DNA of 7,370 nucleotides from positions 1 to 7,370 of the forward strand of contig CAYXFH010000041.1 of the NCBI GenBank assembly GCA_964464245.1, given 5' to 3'. The translations under genes were made by a program, and so were the position numbers. Below the pieces are notes generated by a model. It worked only from the letters and a program-made list of their open reading frames with translations. It made no database searches and had not been told where the DNA came from. Source of the stretch: JAPLHV01 sp964464245. Its GTDB lineage: Bacteria > Caldisericota > JANLFM01. Of the stretch, positions 1 through 6,099 are shown piece by piece; the stretch's first letter is position 1; every line of letters starts with the position of its first letter.

Positions 1-564
1 GTTGATGAGGAAATCGCCGGGGGGTTTCGCCTCCGCGACCTGGACTGGGCCAGTCCCAGGGAGATCGAAGAAGTCGCCCGCCTGCACCGCGAAGCCTTCC
101 CCGAGCTCTTCGGCAGCGTCTACGAAGACATCCTTTTCCCCAGCCGCTGGTCGCGCTGGGCCGAACAATGGCGCATCTACCGGATCACCGAAGGGGAACA
201 GCAGGCCGCCACTTGCTTCCTCACCCCAAGCGTGCAAAACATGGCTGTGGAGTTGTCGGTGCTGATCACCGACCCCGCCTTTCGCGGCCGCGGCATCGCC
301 CGCCAGTTCACCCGCGCCATGGACCGGCTGATCAGCGAGAGCGGAGCGGAATGCGGCACTGTCCTTTGCGCTACCTTTCATATCGCCACGCAAAAGATCA
401 TCGAAGAGCTGGGCTTCGAGCGCATCGGCGAGTTGCGCGGGTACGTGCTGGCCAACGCCGGCCTGGGACGCTACGCCCGAGACAACGTGGTGATGTATGC
501 CAAGATGTACAACGAGGCTTGGACCCTCTGCCCAAGCGAGGAACGGCTTACCAGGCCCGGTTAA
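1..564 (+). CDS. GNAT-family N-acetyltransferase, 3' part (5' end outside window)
   Basis: The frame is open from the first base to a TAA at 562-564, giving 187 visible residues, so the true start lies upstream. The acetyl-CoA binding motif A of GNAT enzymes is visible as DPAFRGRGIAR (about residues 91-101; the R-x-x-G-x-G/A pyrophosphate loop is RGRGIA), preceded by the beta strand VELSVLIT. A C-terminal stretch of the form IIEELGFERIGELRGYV is the usual GNAT beta5-alpha4-beta6 region. GNAT proteins move an acetyl group from acetyl-CoA to an amine; the substrate here cannot be read. The layout, with a divergent N-terminal part and a C-terminal GNAT domain, is loosely like AblB-type beta-lysine acetyltransferases, but that is only a memory-based resemblance. 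It ends 46 bp before the decarboxylase and is probably co-transcribed with it. An internal GTG at 232 would cut off half of the GNAT fold and is not a likely start. Confidence 0.85.
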   Translation, partial: VDEEIAGGFRLRDLDWASPREIEEVARLHREAFPELFGSVYEDILFPSRWSRWAEQWRIYRITEGEQQAATCFLTPSVQNMAVELSVLITDPAFRGRGIARQFTRAMDRLISESGAECGTVLCATFHIATQKIIEELGFERIGELRGYVLANAGLGRYARDNVVMYAKMYNEAWTLCPSEERLTRPG

Positions 565-589
565 CTGGTCTGTCTCCAAAATCGAGAGT

Positions 590-602
590 GGAAGGAAAGG
601 AA
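590..602 (+). promoter_or_regulatory. Ribosome binding site for the decarboxylase
   Basis: A purine-rich AAGGAAAGGAAG stretch sits about 8 nt before the ATG at 611. It supports ATG 611 over the in-frame upstream starts, which lie inside the acetyltransferase gene. The family alignment agrees: TyrDC-type proteins begin close to the 'NALFLGPKSEN' segment. Confidence 0.65.
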
Positions 603-610
603 GCGCGCCA

Positions 611-2440
611 ATGGAACACAAAGCGGTAAACGCCCTCTTCCTGGGGCCCAAGTCGGAGAACTACCCCGTCTTCAAACAGATGCTCAGCTACATGATGGAT
701 GATTACGCCGAGTGGCGACGCGGCTTTCACCCGGATGATCCGCTCGTCATTACCCCTTCGGACCAGGAAGAGGAAGGCTTCCAGGCGACCGTGCGGGAGA
801 TGCGCCAGGTCTTGGTGGAGCTGGCCGGCTTGCTGCAAATGACCTCGGTGCCTTGGTTCTCCCCTCGCTACCTGGGGCACATGACTGCCGATACCTTGAT
901 GGCGGCCAACCTGGGTTACATGCTGGCCCTCCTCTACAACCAGAACAACGTCGCTTACGAGGGATCGCCGGGCACCACCGGCCTGGAGCTGGAGACAGGC
1001 CGCCAACTGGCGGCGATGATGGGGTACGACCCGGCCCAGTCCTGGGGCCACCTCACTGCTGGGGGAACGATTGCCAACTACGAGGGGCTGTGGCTGGCGC
1101 GAAACCTGAAGTCGATCCCCCACGCTTTGCGCCGGACAGTTCCCGAGCTAGTCGCCGGTATGGATGACTGGGCGCTTTGGAACCTTTCTCCAGCAATCAT
1201 CCTGGATCTGTTGGAGCAAGCCAAACTGATGGGGTCCTTCGAGCAGGTGCGCGCTCATTCAGTGCGCGGCCAAGGGATCCCAACAGGCGGGTTGGGTAAG
1301 GTGCTGGTACCGCAGAGTAAGCACTATTCGTGGGTGAAAGCGATGGATTTGCTTGGCCTGGGCCAGGAGCGCCTCATTCAGATACCAGTGCAGGACGACT
1401 ACCGCATGGACCTGAGGGCGCTGCAAGAAACGCTGGAGTCTCTAATGGAATCCCACACGCCCATCCTGGCGGTCGTGGCGGTGGTCGGAACCACAGAAGA
1501 AGGTGCGGTAGATGGTGTTCACCGCATCGCCGACCTCCGCGACGAGTTCGCCCAGCGGGGCCTCTCCTTCTGGTTGCATATCGACGCAGCCTATGGCGGC
1601 TATGTGCGCAGCGCTTTCCTCGACGCGCAGGGCTCCTTCATGGATCTCCCCAGAATGCGGGAAGAGCTGCGGGAATCTCTCTCTGACTGGCCTTCAGACC
1701 ACATCTACCAAGCCTACCAGGCCATCTCCCGTTCCGACTCCATCACTGTTGATCCGCACAAGCTGGGCTACATCCCCTACCCTGCCGGCGCCTTTCTGGC
1801 CCGCGACCGTCGCGTGGTAGAGCTGATCTCCTACTTCGCCGCCTATGTCTTCGAGGAAGCGGAGGATAACCCCCAACTATTGGGGAGCTACATCCTGGAA
1901 GGGTCTAAACCTGGGGCGGCAGCAGCGGCCGTCTGGGTCGCCCATCGCCTGGTGCCGTTGAACTGGGAGGGCTACGGCCAGCTGATCGGCTCCTCTATCG
2001 GAGGCGCCCGGCAGTTCTATCGCTCGCTGCTCGAGCAACCCCTCTTCTCCGCCAATGGTCGCCAATATTTAGCCTTACCGCTGACTGAGCCCGACTTGAA
2101 CATCGTCGTCTACGCCTTCAATGAGCAGGGCAACACCGACCTGGAAGTGATGAACGCGCTCAACCAGCGAATCTGCGAACACGGCTTTCGCCCCACCGGC
2201 CCTCTCCTGTCCAGCGATTTCATCCTCTCCAAGACTTCACTGGAGCAGAAGGAGTACCGGGACACTCCGCTGGCTTTCCTGCGCCGTTTCGGCATCCCCG
2301 AGGAGGAATGGCGACGGGTCGGCAGCGTCTTCGTACTGCGTTCCTGCGTAGTCACCCCCTTCCTGGCTCGCGGCGCTACTTTCGAGACCTACTGGGGAAC
2401 CTTTCGCCAGAGCATGACCAAAGCGCTGGAGACGCTGTAG
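611..2440 (+). CDS. PLP-dependent group II amino acid decarboxylase, tyrosine decarboxylase (TyrDC)-like
   Basis: This 609-residue protein belongs to the group II pyridoxal-phosphate decarboxylases (PF00282 fold) and should remove CO2 from an L-amino acid to give the amine in the cytoplasm. Visible landmarks are the PLP-stacking His in KHYSW (H238), the phosphate-side motif GHLTAGGTIAN (about 146-156), GTTEEGAVDG (about 293-302), HIDAAYGG with Asp325 for the pyridine nitrogen, and the Schiff-base Lys384 in DPHKLGYIPY. The second Tyr of GYIPY lies six residues after the Lys, where lactobacillal TyrDC has its catalytic loop Tyr (from memory). Length and nearly the whole order of motifs match Enterococcus/Lactobacillus TyrDC (about 620 aa), from the N-terminal NALFLGPKSEN to the C-terminal RVGSVFVLRS. 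The segment SVPWFSPRYLGHM is one residue shorter than the TyrDC equivalent as I recall it, so the pocket may differ. Substrate (Tyr, Phe, Glu or another) is unproven. It follows a GNAT gene and precedes an amino acid importer. Confidence 0.93.
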   Translation: MEHKAVNALFLGPKSENYPVFKQMLSYMMDDYAEWRRGFHPDDPLVITPSDQEEEGFQATVREMRQVLVELAGLLQMTSVPWFSPRYLGHMTADTLMAANLGYMLALLYNQNNVAYEGSPGTTGLELETGRQLAAMMGYDPAQSWGHLTAGGTIANYEGLWLARNLKSIPHALRRTVPELVAGMDDWALWNLSPAIILDLLEQAKLMGSFEQVRAHSVRGQGIPTGGLGKVLVPQSKHYSWVKAMDLLGLGQERLIQIPVQDDYRMDLRALQETLESLMESHTPILAVVAVVGTTEEGAVDGVHRIADLRDEFAQRGLSFWLHIDAAYGGYVRSAFLDAQGSFMDLPRMREELRESLSDWPSDHIYQAYQAISRSDSITVDPHKLGYIPYPAGAFLARDRRVVELISYFAAYVFEEAEDNPQLLGSYILEGSKPGAAAAAVWVAHRLVPLNWEGYGQLIGSSIGGARQFYRSLLEQPLFSANGRQYLALPLTEPDLNIVVYAFNEQGNTDLEVMNALNQRICEHGFRPTGPLLSSDFILSKTSLEQKEYRDTPLAFLRRFGIPEEEWRRVGSVFVLRSCVVTPFLARGATFETYWGTFRQSMTKALETL

Positions 2441-2474
2441 AAAGGAGACCCTGCGACCGCCCCCTGATCACGGT

Positions 2475-2506
2475 CAGTTGAGGTGACGCATGCGTCGCCC
2501 CAACTG
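2475..2506. repeat. 32-nt imperfect palindrome with GACGCATGCGTC core
   Basis: The arms CAGTTG...CAACTG enclose a perfect 12-nt core GACGCATGCGTC. Over 16 pairs there is one A/C mismatch and one T/G wobble. As RNA it would form a strong hairpin, but no T-run follows, so it is a poor intrinsic terminator for the decarboxylase. Its right arm lies where a -35 box for the promoter at 2521 would fall, which would suit a dimeric repressor or activator. The alternative is a dispersed REP-like palindrome; GGGGCGACGCATGCGTCGCCCC-like elements are, from memory, frequent in Chloroflexota intergenic DNA. Confidence 0.7.
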
Positions 2507-2517
2507 TAGAGACGGTA

Positions 2518-2526
2518 TGGTATACT
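2518..2526 (+). promoter_or_regulatory. Extended -10 promoter (TGGTATACT) for the ABC transporter operon
   Basis: The sequence TGG-TATACT matches the extended -10 consensus TGnTATAAT with one change. No good -35 box stands 17 bp upstream, where the right arm of the 32-nt palindrome is; extended -10 promoters tolerate this. Transcription would begin near 2533, leaving a leader of about 27 nt before the start codon at 2560. Confidence 0.5.
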
Positions 2527-2547
2527 TGCCCCGAAGAAGACATGGAT

Positions 2548-2554
2548 AAGGAGA
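2548..2554 (+). promoter_or_regulatory. Ribosome binding site for the solute-binding protein
   Basis: AAGGAGA ends 5 nt before the ATG at 2560, an ideal Shine-Dalgarno position. A second ATG follows immediately at 2563; 2560 is chosen because of the closer match to usual spacing, but either start gives the same signal peptide. Confidence 0.75.
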
Positions 2555-2559
2555 TATAA

Positions 2560-3402
2560 ATGATGAAACGTTTTGTAGCTTTCCTGTTGGTTCTGTCTAT
2601 CGTGGTTGGCTTGGGCGCCTGTGCCCAACCCTCCACCCCTACCGCGACCCCCACTCCGACCAGCTCCCCGACCCCCACCCCTAGCGCGACCCCCACGCCA
2701 TCCCCCACCCCTACCCCCAGCACCCTGCCGGCCAAGGTCGTCACCATCGGCACCGCCCCCGAATACCCGCCCATGGAGTACATCGACGATGCCGGGGCGA
2801 TGATCGGCTTCGACATCGACCTGGTTAACGAGCTGGGCAAGATCGCCGGCTATCAGATGAAGTGGGAGAAGGTGGCCTGGGATGGCATCTTCGCCTCGTT
2901 GAAAGCCAAGAAGGTGGACCTCATCGCCTCTGCCGTAACCATCACCAGCGAGCGCGCCAACGAGATGGATTTCGTCGGCCCCTACATGCAGTCCGGGCAA
3001 GGGATCGTCATCCTGAAGACCACCGTCTCCATCAAGGGCCCGGAGGATTTGAAGGGCAAGAAGGTCGGCGTGCAGAAGGGCACCACCGGCGATGAAGCCG
3101 CCACCGCCATGGAAGGTCTCACCGTGGAGCGCTACGAGGACATCCTGCTGGCTTTCAAAGATCTGGAGAACGGCCGCATCGACGCAGTCGTCAATGACGT
3201 CCCGGTGAACGCCTACCAGATCATGCGCTCCAACGCCAACCTGATCCAGATCGCCCAAAAGTTCACCACTGAGGACTACGGCTTCGCCATCCGCAAGGGT
3301 GACAGCCAATTGATGCTGGATTTCACCTTCGCCCTGCAAAAGGCCATGTCTGACGGCACTTACCAGCGCGTCTACGAGAAGTGGTTCGGCAAAACGCCTT
3401 AA
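2560..3402 (+). CDS. Amino acid ABC transporter substrate-binding lipoprotein (SBP_bac_3 family)
   Basis: This 280-residue protein captures a polar amino acid outside the membrane and delivers it to the permease encoded next. Residues 1-20 form a lipoprotein signal peptide (K3R4, hydrophobic run, lipobox LGAC) with the lipidated Cys21. Residues 24-57 form a Pro/Thr/Ser linker of repeated TP units, as often seen in Chloroflexota and other single-membrane lipoproteins. The family 3 binding domain runs from about residue 60 to the end: GTAPEYPPMEY, GFDIDLVNELGK (83-94), and TITSERANEMDFVGPY (127-142), in which Arg132 is the usual ligand-carboxylate binder. VGVQKGTTGDE and GRIDAVVND follow. These are the standard marks of glutamine/histidine/arginine-type binders; which amino acid is bound cannot be told. 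The domain ends normally with YEKWFGKTP. It has its own promoter and is followed by a 115-bp gap with a hairpin before the permease. Confidence 0.95.
   Translation: MMKRFVAFLLVLSIVVGLGACAQPSTPTATPTPTSSPTPTPSATPTPSPTPTPSTLPAKVVTIGTAPEYPPMEYIDDAGAMIGFDIDLVNELGKIAGYQMKWEKVAWDGIFASLKAKKVDLIASAVTITSERANEMDFVGPYMQSGQGIVILKTTVSIKGPEDLKGKKVGVQKGTTGDEAATAMEGLTVERYEDILLAFKDLENGRIDAVVNDVPVNAYQIMRSNANLIQIAQKFTTEDYGFAIRKGDSQLMLDFTFALQKAMSDGTYQRVYEKWFGKTP
2636..2730 (+). repeat. Low-complexity C-rich repeat coding for the Pro/Thr linker
   Basis: Imperfect CCCCACCCCTA/CCCCGACCCC-type units encode the TP-rich linker of the lipoprotein. Such tracts readily change in copy number by slippage, so the linker length may vary between strains. 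Confidence 0.6.
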
Positions 3403-3422
3403 AGACACGTCCGTCCGCCTGA

Positions 3423-3478
3423 AATAGTTCGAGACATAGAGAATAGTTAGGGACATAATGCATTTTTAGGACAAGTGC
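3423..3478. repeat. Three degenerate tandem units with 19-nt period
   Basis: AATAGTTCGAGACATAGAG (3423-3441) is followed by AATAGTTAGGGACATAATG (3442-3460) and a third weaker copy CATTTTTAGGACAAGTGC (3461-3478). The TT-n-GACA core starts at 3428, 3447 and 3466, an exact 19-nt spacing; the third copy lacks one G. The segment is AT-richer than the genes on both sides. Such repeated end motifs are typical of some insertion-sequence termini or of multi-site protein binding. Confidence 0.6.
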
Positions 3479-3488
3479 ATTATGTCCC
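3450..3488. repeat. Perfect 13-bp inverted repeat with 13-nt loop (hairpin between binding protein and permease)
   Basis: GGGACATAATGCA (3450-3462) and TGCATTATGTCCC (3476-3488) are exact reverse complements around a 13-nt loop. In mRNA this is a stable stem-loop between the binding-protein gene and the permease gene. Hairpins there often protect the 3' end of the binding-protein message and lower expression of the membrane parts. No T-run follows, so full termination is unlikely. It overlaps the 19-nt repeats and could instead be the remnant of a small transposable element (MITE-like). Confidence 0.8.
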
Positions 3489-3503
3489 GTCTTATTCACG
3501 GGT

Positions 3504-3511
3504 AGAAGGAG
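3504..3511 (+). promoter_or_regulatory. Ribosome binding site for the permease
   Basis: AGAAGGAG lies 6 nt before the ATG at 3518 and fixes that start. Confidence 0.7.
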
Positions 3512-3517
3512 CCGCTC

Positions 3518-4174
3518 ATGGATTTCAACTTCAGCCTCTTTGTGAAGATCCTCCCCCAGCTCTGGCAGGGCTTCCTGATGACCTTGCTGCTCTCCGTGCT
3601 GGGGATGTTCTTCGCCACCATCATCGGGATGTTCGTGGGCATCGCCCGCCTCTCCAAATCGCCCTGGCTGACCATCCCCACCACCCTCTACGTGGAGATC
3701 GTGCGCGGCACGCCCCTGATGCTGCAGATCCTGATCATCTACTACGCCCTGCCCTCCATCGGCATCAACCTGGATAAGATCCCAGCCGGGGTGTTCGCCC
3801 TGGCTTTCTGCTACGGCGCCTACATCTCGGAGATCTTCCGCGCCGGCATTCAGAGCATCGAACGCGGCCAGGTGGAGGCAGCCCGCTCCATCGGCATGAC
3901 CACCACTCAGGCGATGCGCTACGTGATCCTGCCCCAGGCCATCCGACGCATCCTGCCGCCCTTGACCAACGACTTCGTGGCCATGCTGAAAGATTCGTCA
4001 CTGGTGGCTATCATTGCCCTCTTCGAACTGACCACCACCGCTCGCTACATCTCCACCTCCAGTGGCAACGTCTTCACTCCCTACATCGGCGCGGCCCTCT
4101 TCTACCTGCTGATCACCATCCCCGTCTCACGCTTGGTGGTCCTCCTCGAGAAAAAACTGGGAGTGGGGCAATGA
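3518..4174 (+). CDS. Polar amino acid ABC transporter permease (HisMQ/GlnP family)
   Basis: This 218-residue integral membrane protein forms the transport path of the importer, probably as a homodimer because only one permease gene is present. It has about five hydrophobic segments (roughly residues 15-42, 64-82, 88-105, 155-172 and 185-207). Family signatures are VRGTPLMLQ (62-70), the E-I-F-R-A-G-I stretch (105-111), and the cytoplasmic EAA loop QVEAARSIGM...VILPQAIRRILPP (from about 118), which docks on the ATPase. DSSLVAIIALFEL further on is also typical. Length is normal for the family. The stop codon overlaps the ATPase start by 4 bp (ATGA at 4171-4174), showing translational coupling. 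The amino acid carried is unknown. Confidence 0.96.
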   Translation: MDFNFSLFVKILPQLWQGFLMTLLLSVLGMFFATIIGMFVGIARLSKSPWLTIPTTLYVEIVRGTPLMLQILIIYYALPSIGINLDKIPAGVFALAFCYGAYISEIFRAGIQSIERGQVEAARSIGMTTTQAMRYVILPQAIRRILPPLTNDFVAMLKDSSLVAIIALFELTTTARYISTSSGNVFTPYIGAALFYLLITIPVSRLVVLLEKKLGVGQ

Positions 4175-4899
4175 GCGTCATCAAAGTGGAGAACCTGCAC
4201 AAGAAGTTCGGCCGCCTGGAAGTGCTGAAAGGGGTCAACTTGGAAGTTCAGCAGCGCGAGGTGATCGTATTGCTCGGCTCCTCGGGCTCCGGTAAGACCA
4301 CCCTCTTGCGCTGCCTGAACCGGCTGGAGGAGCCGAACGCAGGCCGCATCGAGGTGTTGGGCCAGGTCGTCACGCACGAGAAGACCAATCTCAACCAGAT
4401 CCGCCAGAAGATGACTATGGTCTTCCAGTTGTTCCACCTTTTCCCTCACCTGACGGCTTTGCAGAACCTCACCTTGGGGCCGCTGGTGGTGCAGCGGAAG
4501 AGCCGCGAGGAGGCCGAGCGAATCGGCATGGAGCTGTTGACCAAAGTGGGCTTGGCCGACAAGCGCGACGCCTTTCCGCCCAAGCTCTCGGGGGGGCAGC
4601 AGCAGCGGGTTGGCATCGCCCGCGCCCTGGCCATGCAACCCGAGATCATGCTTTTCGACGAGCCGACCTCGGCCTTGGATCCGGAATTCACCCGCGAGGT
4701 GCTGGATGTCATGAAGAAGCTGGCCCGTGAAGGAATGACCATGCTGGTCGCCACTCACGAGATGGGTTTTGCCCGGGAGGTGGCCTCGCGCGTCCTTTTC
4801 CTGGCCGACGGGGTGATCCTGGAGGAGGGGACCCCCGAGGAGATCTTCAAGAACGCCCAAACCGAACGTTGCCGCGCCTTCCTCAGCAAGATCCTGTGA
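4171..4899 (+). CDS. Polar amino acid ABC transporter ATP-binding protein (GlnQ/HisP type)
   Basis: This 242-residue ATPase drives the importer from the cytoplasmic face. All nucleotide-binding motifs are intact: Walker A GSSGSGKTT (36-44, Lys42), Q-loop Gln86 in MVFQLF, ABC signature LSGGQQQR (139-146), Walker B IMLFDEPTSALD (159-170, catalytic Glu164), and the switch His196 in VATHEMGF. The last two are hallmarks of the polar amino acid (PAAT) subfamily. Length is the usual 240-245 aa. The start overlaps the permease stop by 4 bp, and the stop is only 7 bp before tsaE, so the t6A genes that follow probably ride on the same transcript. Confidence 0.97.
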   Translation: MSVIKVENLHKKFGRLEVLKGVNLEVQQREVIVLLGSSGSGKTTLLRCLNRLEEPNAGRIEVLGQVVTHEKTNLNQIRQKMTMVFQLFHLFPHLTALQNLTLGPLVVQRKSREEAERIGMELLTKVGLADKRDAFPPKLSGGQQQRVGIARALAMQPEIMLFDEPTSALDPEFTREVLDVMKKLAREGMTMLVATHEMGFAREVASRVLFLADGVILEEGTPEEIFKNAQTERCRAFLSKIL

Positions 4900-4906
4900 G
4901 CTGCCG

Positions 4907-5335
4907 ATGAGCCCTCTGCGCATCTTGCGCAGCGGCAGCCCGGAGGAGACGCGCGCGGCCGGCTTCAAGCTGGCTGCCGGCTTGGGATCCGGCTCGGTGG
5001 TGGCTCTCTTCGGCCGCCTGGGCGCCGGCAAGACGGTCTTCGTGCAAGGATTGGCCAGCGGCCTTGGAATCCCCGAGGGATGGGCCAAGAGCCCCACCTT
5101 CACCTTGGTCCGCTTCTATCCCAGCGACCCGCCCTTCTTTCACATCGACCTCTACCGCATCGAGCAACCAGCCGCTGAGGAGTTGGGCTGGGAGGAATGG
5201 GAGGAGGGGATCGCCGCCATCGAATGGGCGGAGAAGATGGAGGGCTTGCTGCCGCGCGGGACGGTGCGAGTGACGCTTGAGGTGCGGGGAGAGACGGAAC
5301 GGGAGATTCGGATCGAGAGCGACGATGACGCCTAA
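4907..5335 (+). CDS. tsaE: tRNA t6A biosynthesis ATPase TsaE (YjeE)
   Basis: This 142-residue protein is the small P-loop ATPase that works with TsaB and TsaD to place threonylcarbamoyl on A37 of ANN-decoding tRNAs in the cytoplasm. It shows the Walker A loop GRLGAGKT (36-43, Lys42), the KSPTFTLV switch (61-68), the HIDLYRIE segment (79-86) and the IEWAEKM stretch (E106-W107) that matches the conserved E-W of E. coli TsaE. Length is normal. One oddity is Arg37 where most homologues have Asp or Glu (GDLGAGKT). The gene starts 7 bp after the ATPase stop with no clear ribosome binding site and overlaps tsaB by 11 bp, so it depends on upstream transcription. Confidence 0.95.
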   Translation: MSPLRILRSGSPEETRAAGFKLAAGLGSGSVVALFGRLGAGKTVFVQGLASGLGIPEGWAKSPTFTLVRFYPSDPPFFHIDLYRIEQPAAEELGWEEWEEGIAAIEWAEKMEGLLPRGTVRVTLEVRGETEREIRIESDDDA

Positions 5336-6014
5336 GAAGCCTTCCACCGGCCGCCTGCTGCTGGCCGTACACACTGCCACTCCTTACCAGGGAGTGGCTC
5401 TCCTGGAGGAGGGCGGCCTCCTGGGAGAGTCGCTCTGGCTGGCTGGGGAATCGGGGGGGCTGCGCCGCCCCTATTTGCCGATCCTGGCCGCTGAGGTGGA
5501 GGCTCTCCTCAAGCGGCTCGGCGCCCAGTGGCGCGAGGTGGCCGCCATCGGCTTGACACACGGCCCCGGCTCTTTCACCGGGGTGCGCTCGGGGCTGGCT
5601 TTCGCCAAGGGACTGGGGTTCGCCTTGGGAGTCCCTCTGGTGGCGGTCGGAACGCTGGAAGCGTTGGCTTGCCAGGTTGGCCAAGGGCTGGTGGCTCCGC
5701 TTCTGGATGCTCGCCGGGGCGAGCTCTATTGGGGCCTTTTCCGCGTCGTCGAGGGCGCTGTTGAGACGATCATCCCCCCTCAGGCGGCCACACCCGAGAA
5801 GATCTGCGAAACCTTGGCCGCCTACTCTGAGCCGGTTGCCCTGACCGGAGAACCGCTTGGCTGGATCCCCTTCGCCGGCTTCTATCGAGCGCCCCCCGAT
5901 GCCTGGGCGCTGCGTCCGGGCAGCCTCGGCCGGCTGACCTGGGAAGGCTTTCTGCAAGGTGGAGGCCGGCCGGCAAGCCAGGTGCTGCCCTTCTACCTGC
6001 GCTCCCCTCTGTAA
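5325..6014 (+). CDS. tsaB: tRNA t6A biosynthesis protein TsaB (YeaZ)
   Basis: This 229-residue protein is the non-catalytic ASKHA-fold scaffold of the t6A complex; it binds TsaD and, with TsaE, supports threonylcarbamoyl transfer to tRNA. The family signature THGPGSFTGVRSGLAFAKGLG starts near residue 78 (G80-P-G-S-F-T-G). LLDARRGELYWG and the C-terminal PFYLR are also typical. The N-terminal strand reads LLAVHTATP, with His16 where homologues normally have Asp (IDTAT/IDTST); since TsaB does not bind ATP catalytically this may be neutral. ATG 5325 is chosen because the N-terminus then begins shortly before the first beta strand and overlaps tsaE by 11 bp; upstream in-frame starts would run deep into tsaE. 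No rimI or tsaD follows here. Confidence 0.95.
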   Translation: MTPKKPSTGRLLLAVHTATPYQGVALLEEGGLLGESLWLAGESGGLRRPYLPILAAEVEALLKRLGAQWREVAAIGLTHGPGSFTGVRSGLAFAKGLGFALGVPLVAVGTLEALACQVGQGLVAPLLDARRGELYWGLFRVVEGAVETIIPPQAATPEKICETLAAYSEPVALTGEPLGWIPFAGFYRAPPDAWALRPGSLGRLTWEGFLQGGGRPASQVLPFYLRSPL

Positions 6015-6043
6015 CCAGCGACAGCAGGAAAGAAAAGCTGTAG

Positions 6044-6073
6044 TTAGGACAGCAGCCGGGAAGACGGTACAAT
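6044..6073 (+). promoter_or_regulatory. Possible promoter for the peroxiredoxin gene
   Basis: TACAAT (6068-6073) is a good -10 box. A weak -35 (TTAGGA, 6044-6049) stands 18 bp upstream. Together with the 85-bp gap after tsaB this suggests independent expression. No terminator for tsaB is evident; only a 5-bp ACAGC/GCTGT stem at 6021-6041 is present. Confidence 0.4.
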
Positions 6074-6088
6074 CAGGGAAACGAGTAG

Positions 6089-6094
6089 AGGAGG
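6089..6094 (+). promoter_or_regulatory. Strong ribosome binding site (AGGAGG) for the peroxiredoxin
   Basis: A full AGGAGG sits 5 nt before ATG 6100. It decides this start over in-frame upstream starts that lie inside tsaB. Confidence 0.85.
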
Positions 6095-6099
6095 AAGGC

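Noticed and set aside
497..610. N-terminal extension of the decarboxylase to an ATG at 497
   Set aside because: The extra 38 residues overlap the acetyltransferase coding sequence, do not match the family N-terminus, and ATG 611 has a good ribosome binding site.
2475..2506. Palindrome as an intrinsic terminator of the decarboxylase gene
   Set aside because: No T-run follows the right arm (the next bases are TAGAGACGG), so classical termination is not supported, though factor-dependent effects cannot be excluded.
2389..3456. Long open frame on the minus strand opposite the binding-protein gene
   Set aside because: It mirrors the GC-biased third positions of the binding-protein gene, is made of low-complexity Gly/Asp/Arg/Leu sequence, matches no family I know, and has no ribosome binding site logic. 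The plus strand has a clear lipoprotein with all family motifs.
3421..3490. CRISPR array suggested by the regular 19-nt repeats
   Set aside because: Repeats are degenerate, only three copies, contiguous without spacers of usual length, and no cas gene is present.
4102..5103. Long open frame on the minus strand opposite the ABC ATPase and tsaE
   Set aside because: It is an antisense shadow spanning two well-supported plus-strand genes, with no recognisable domain.
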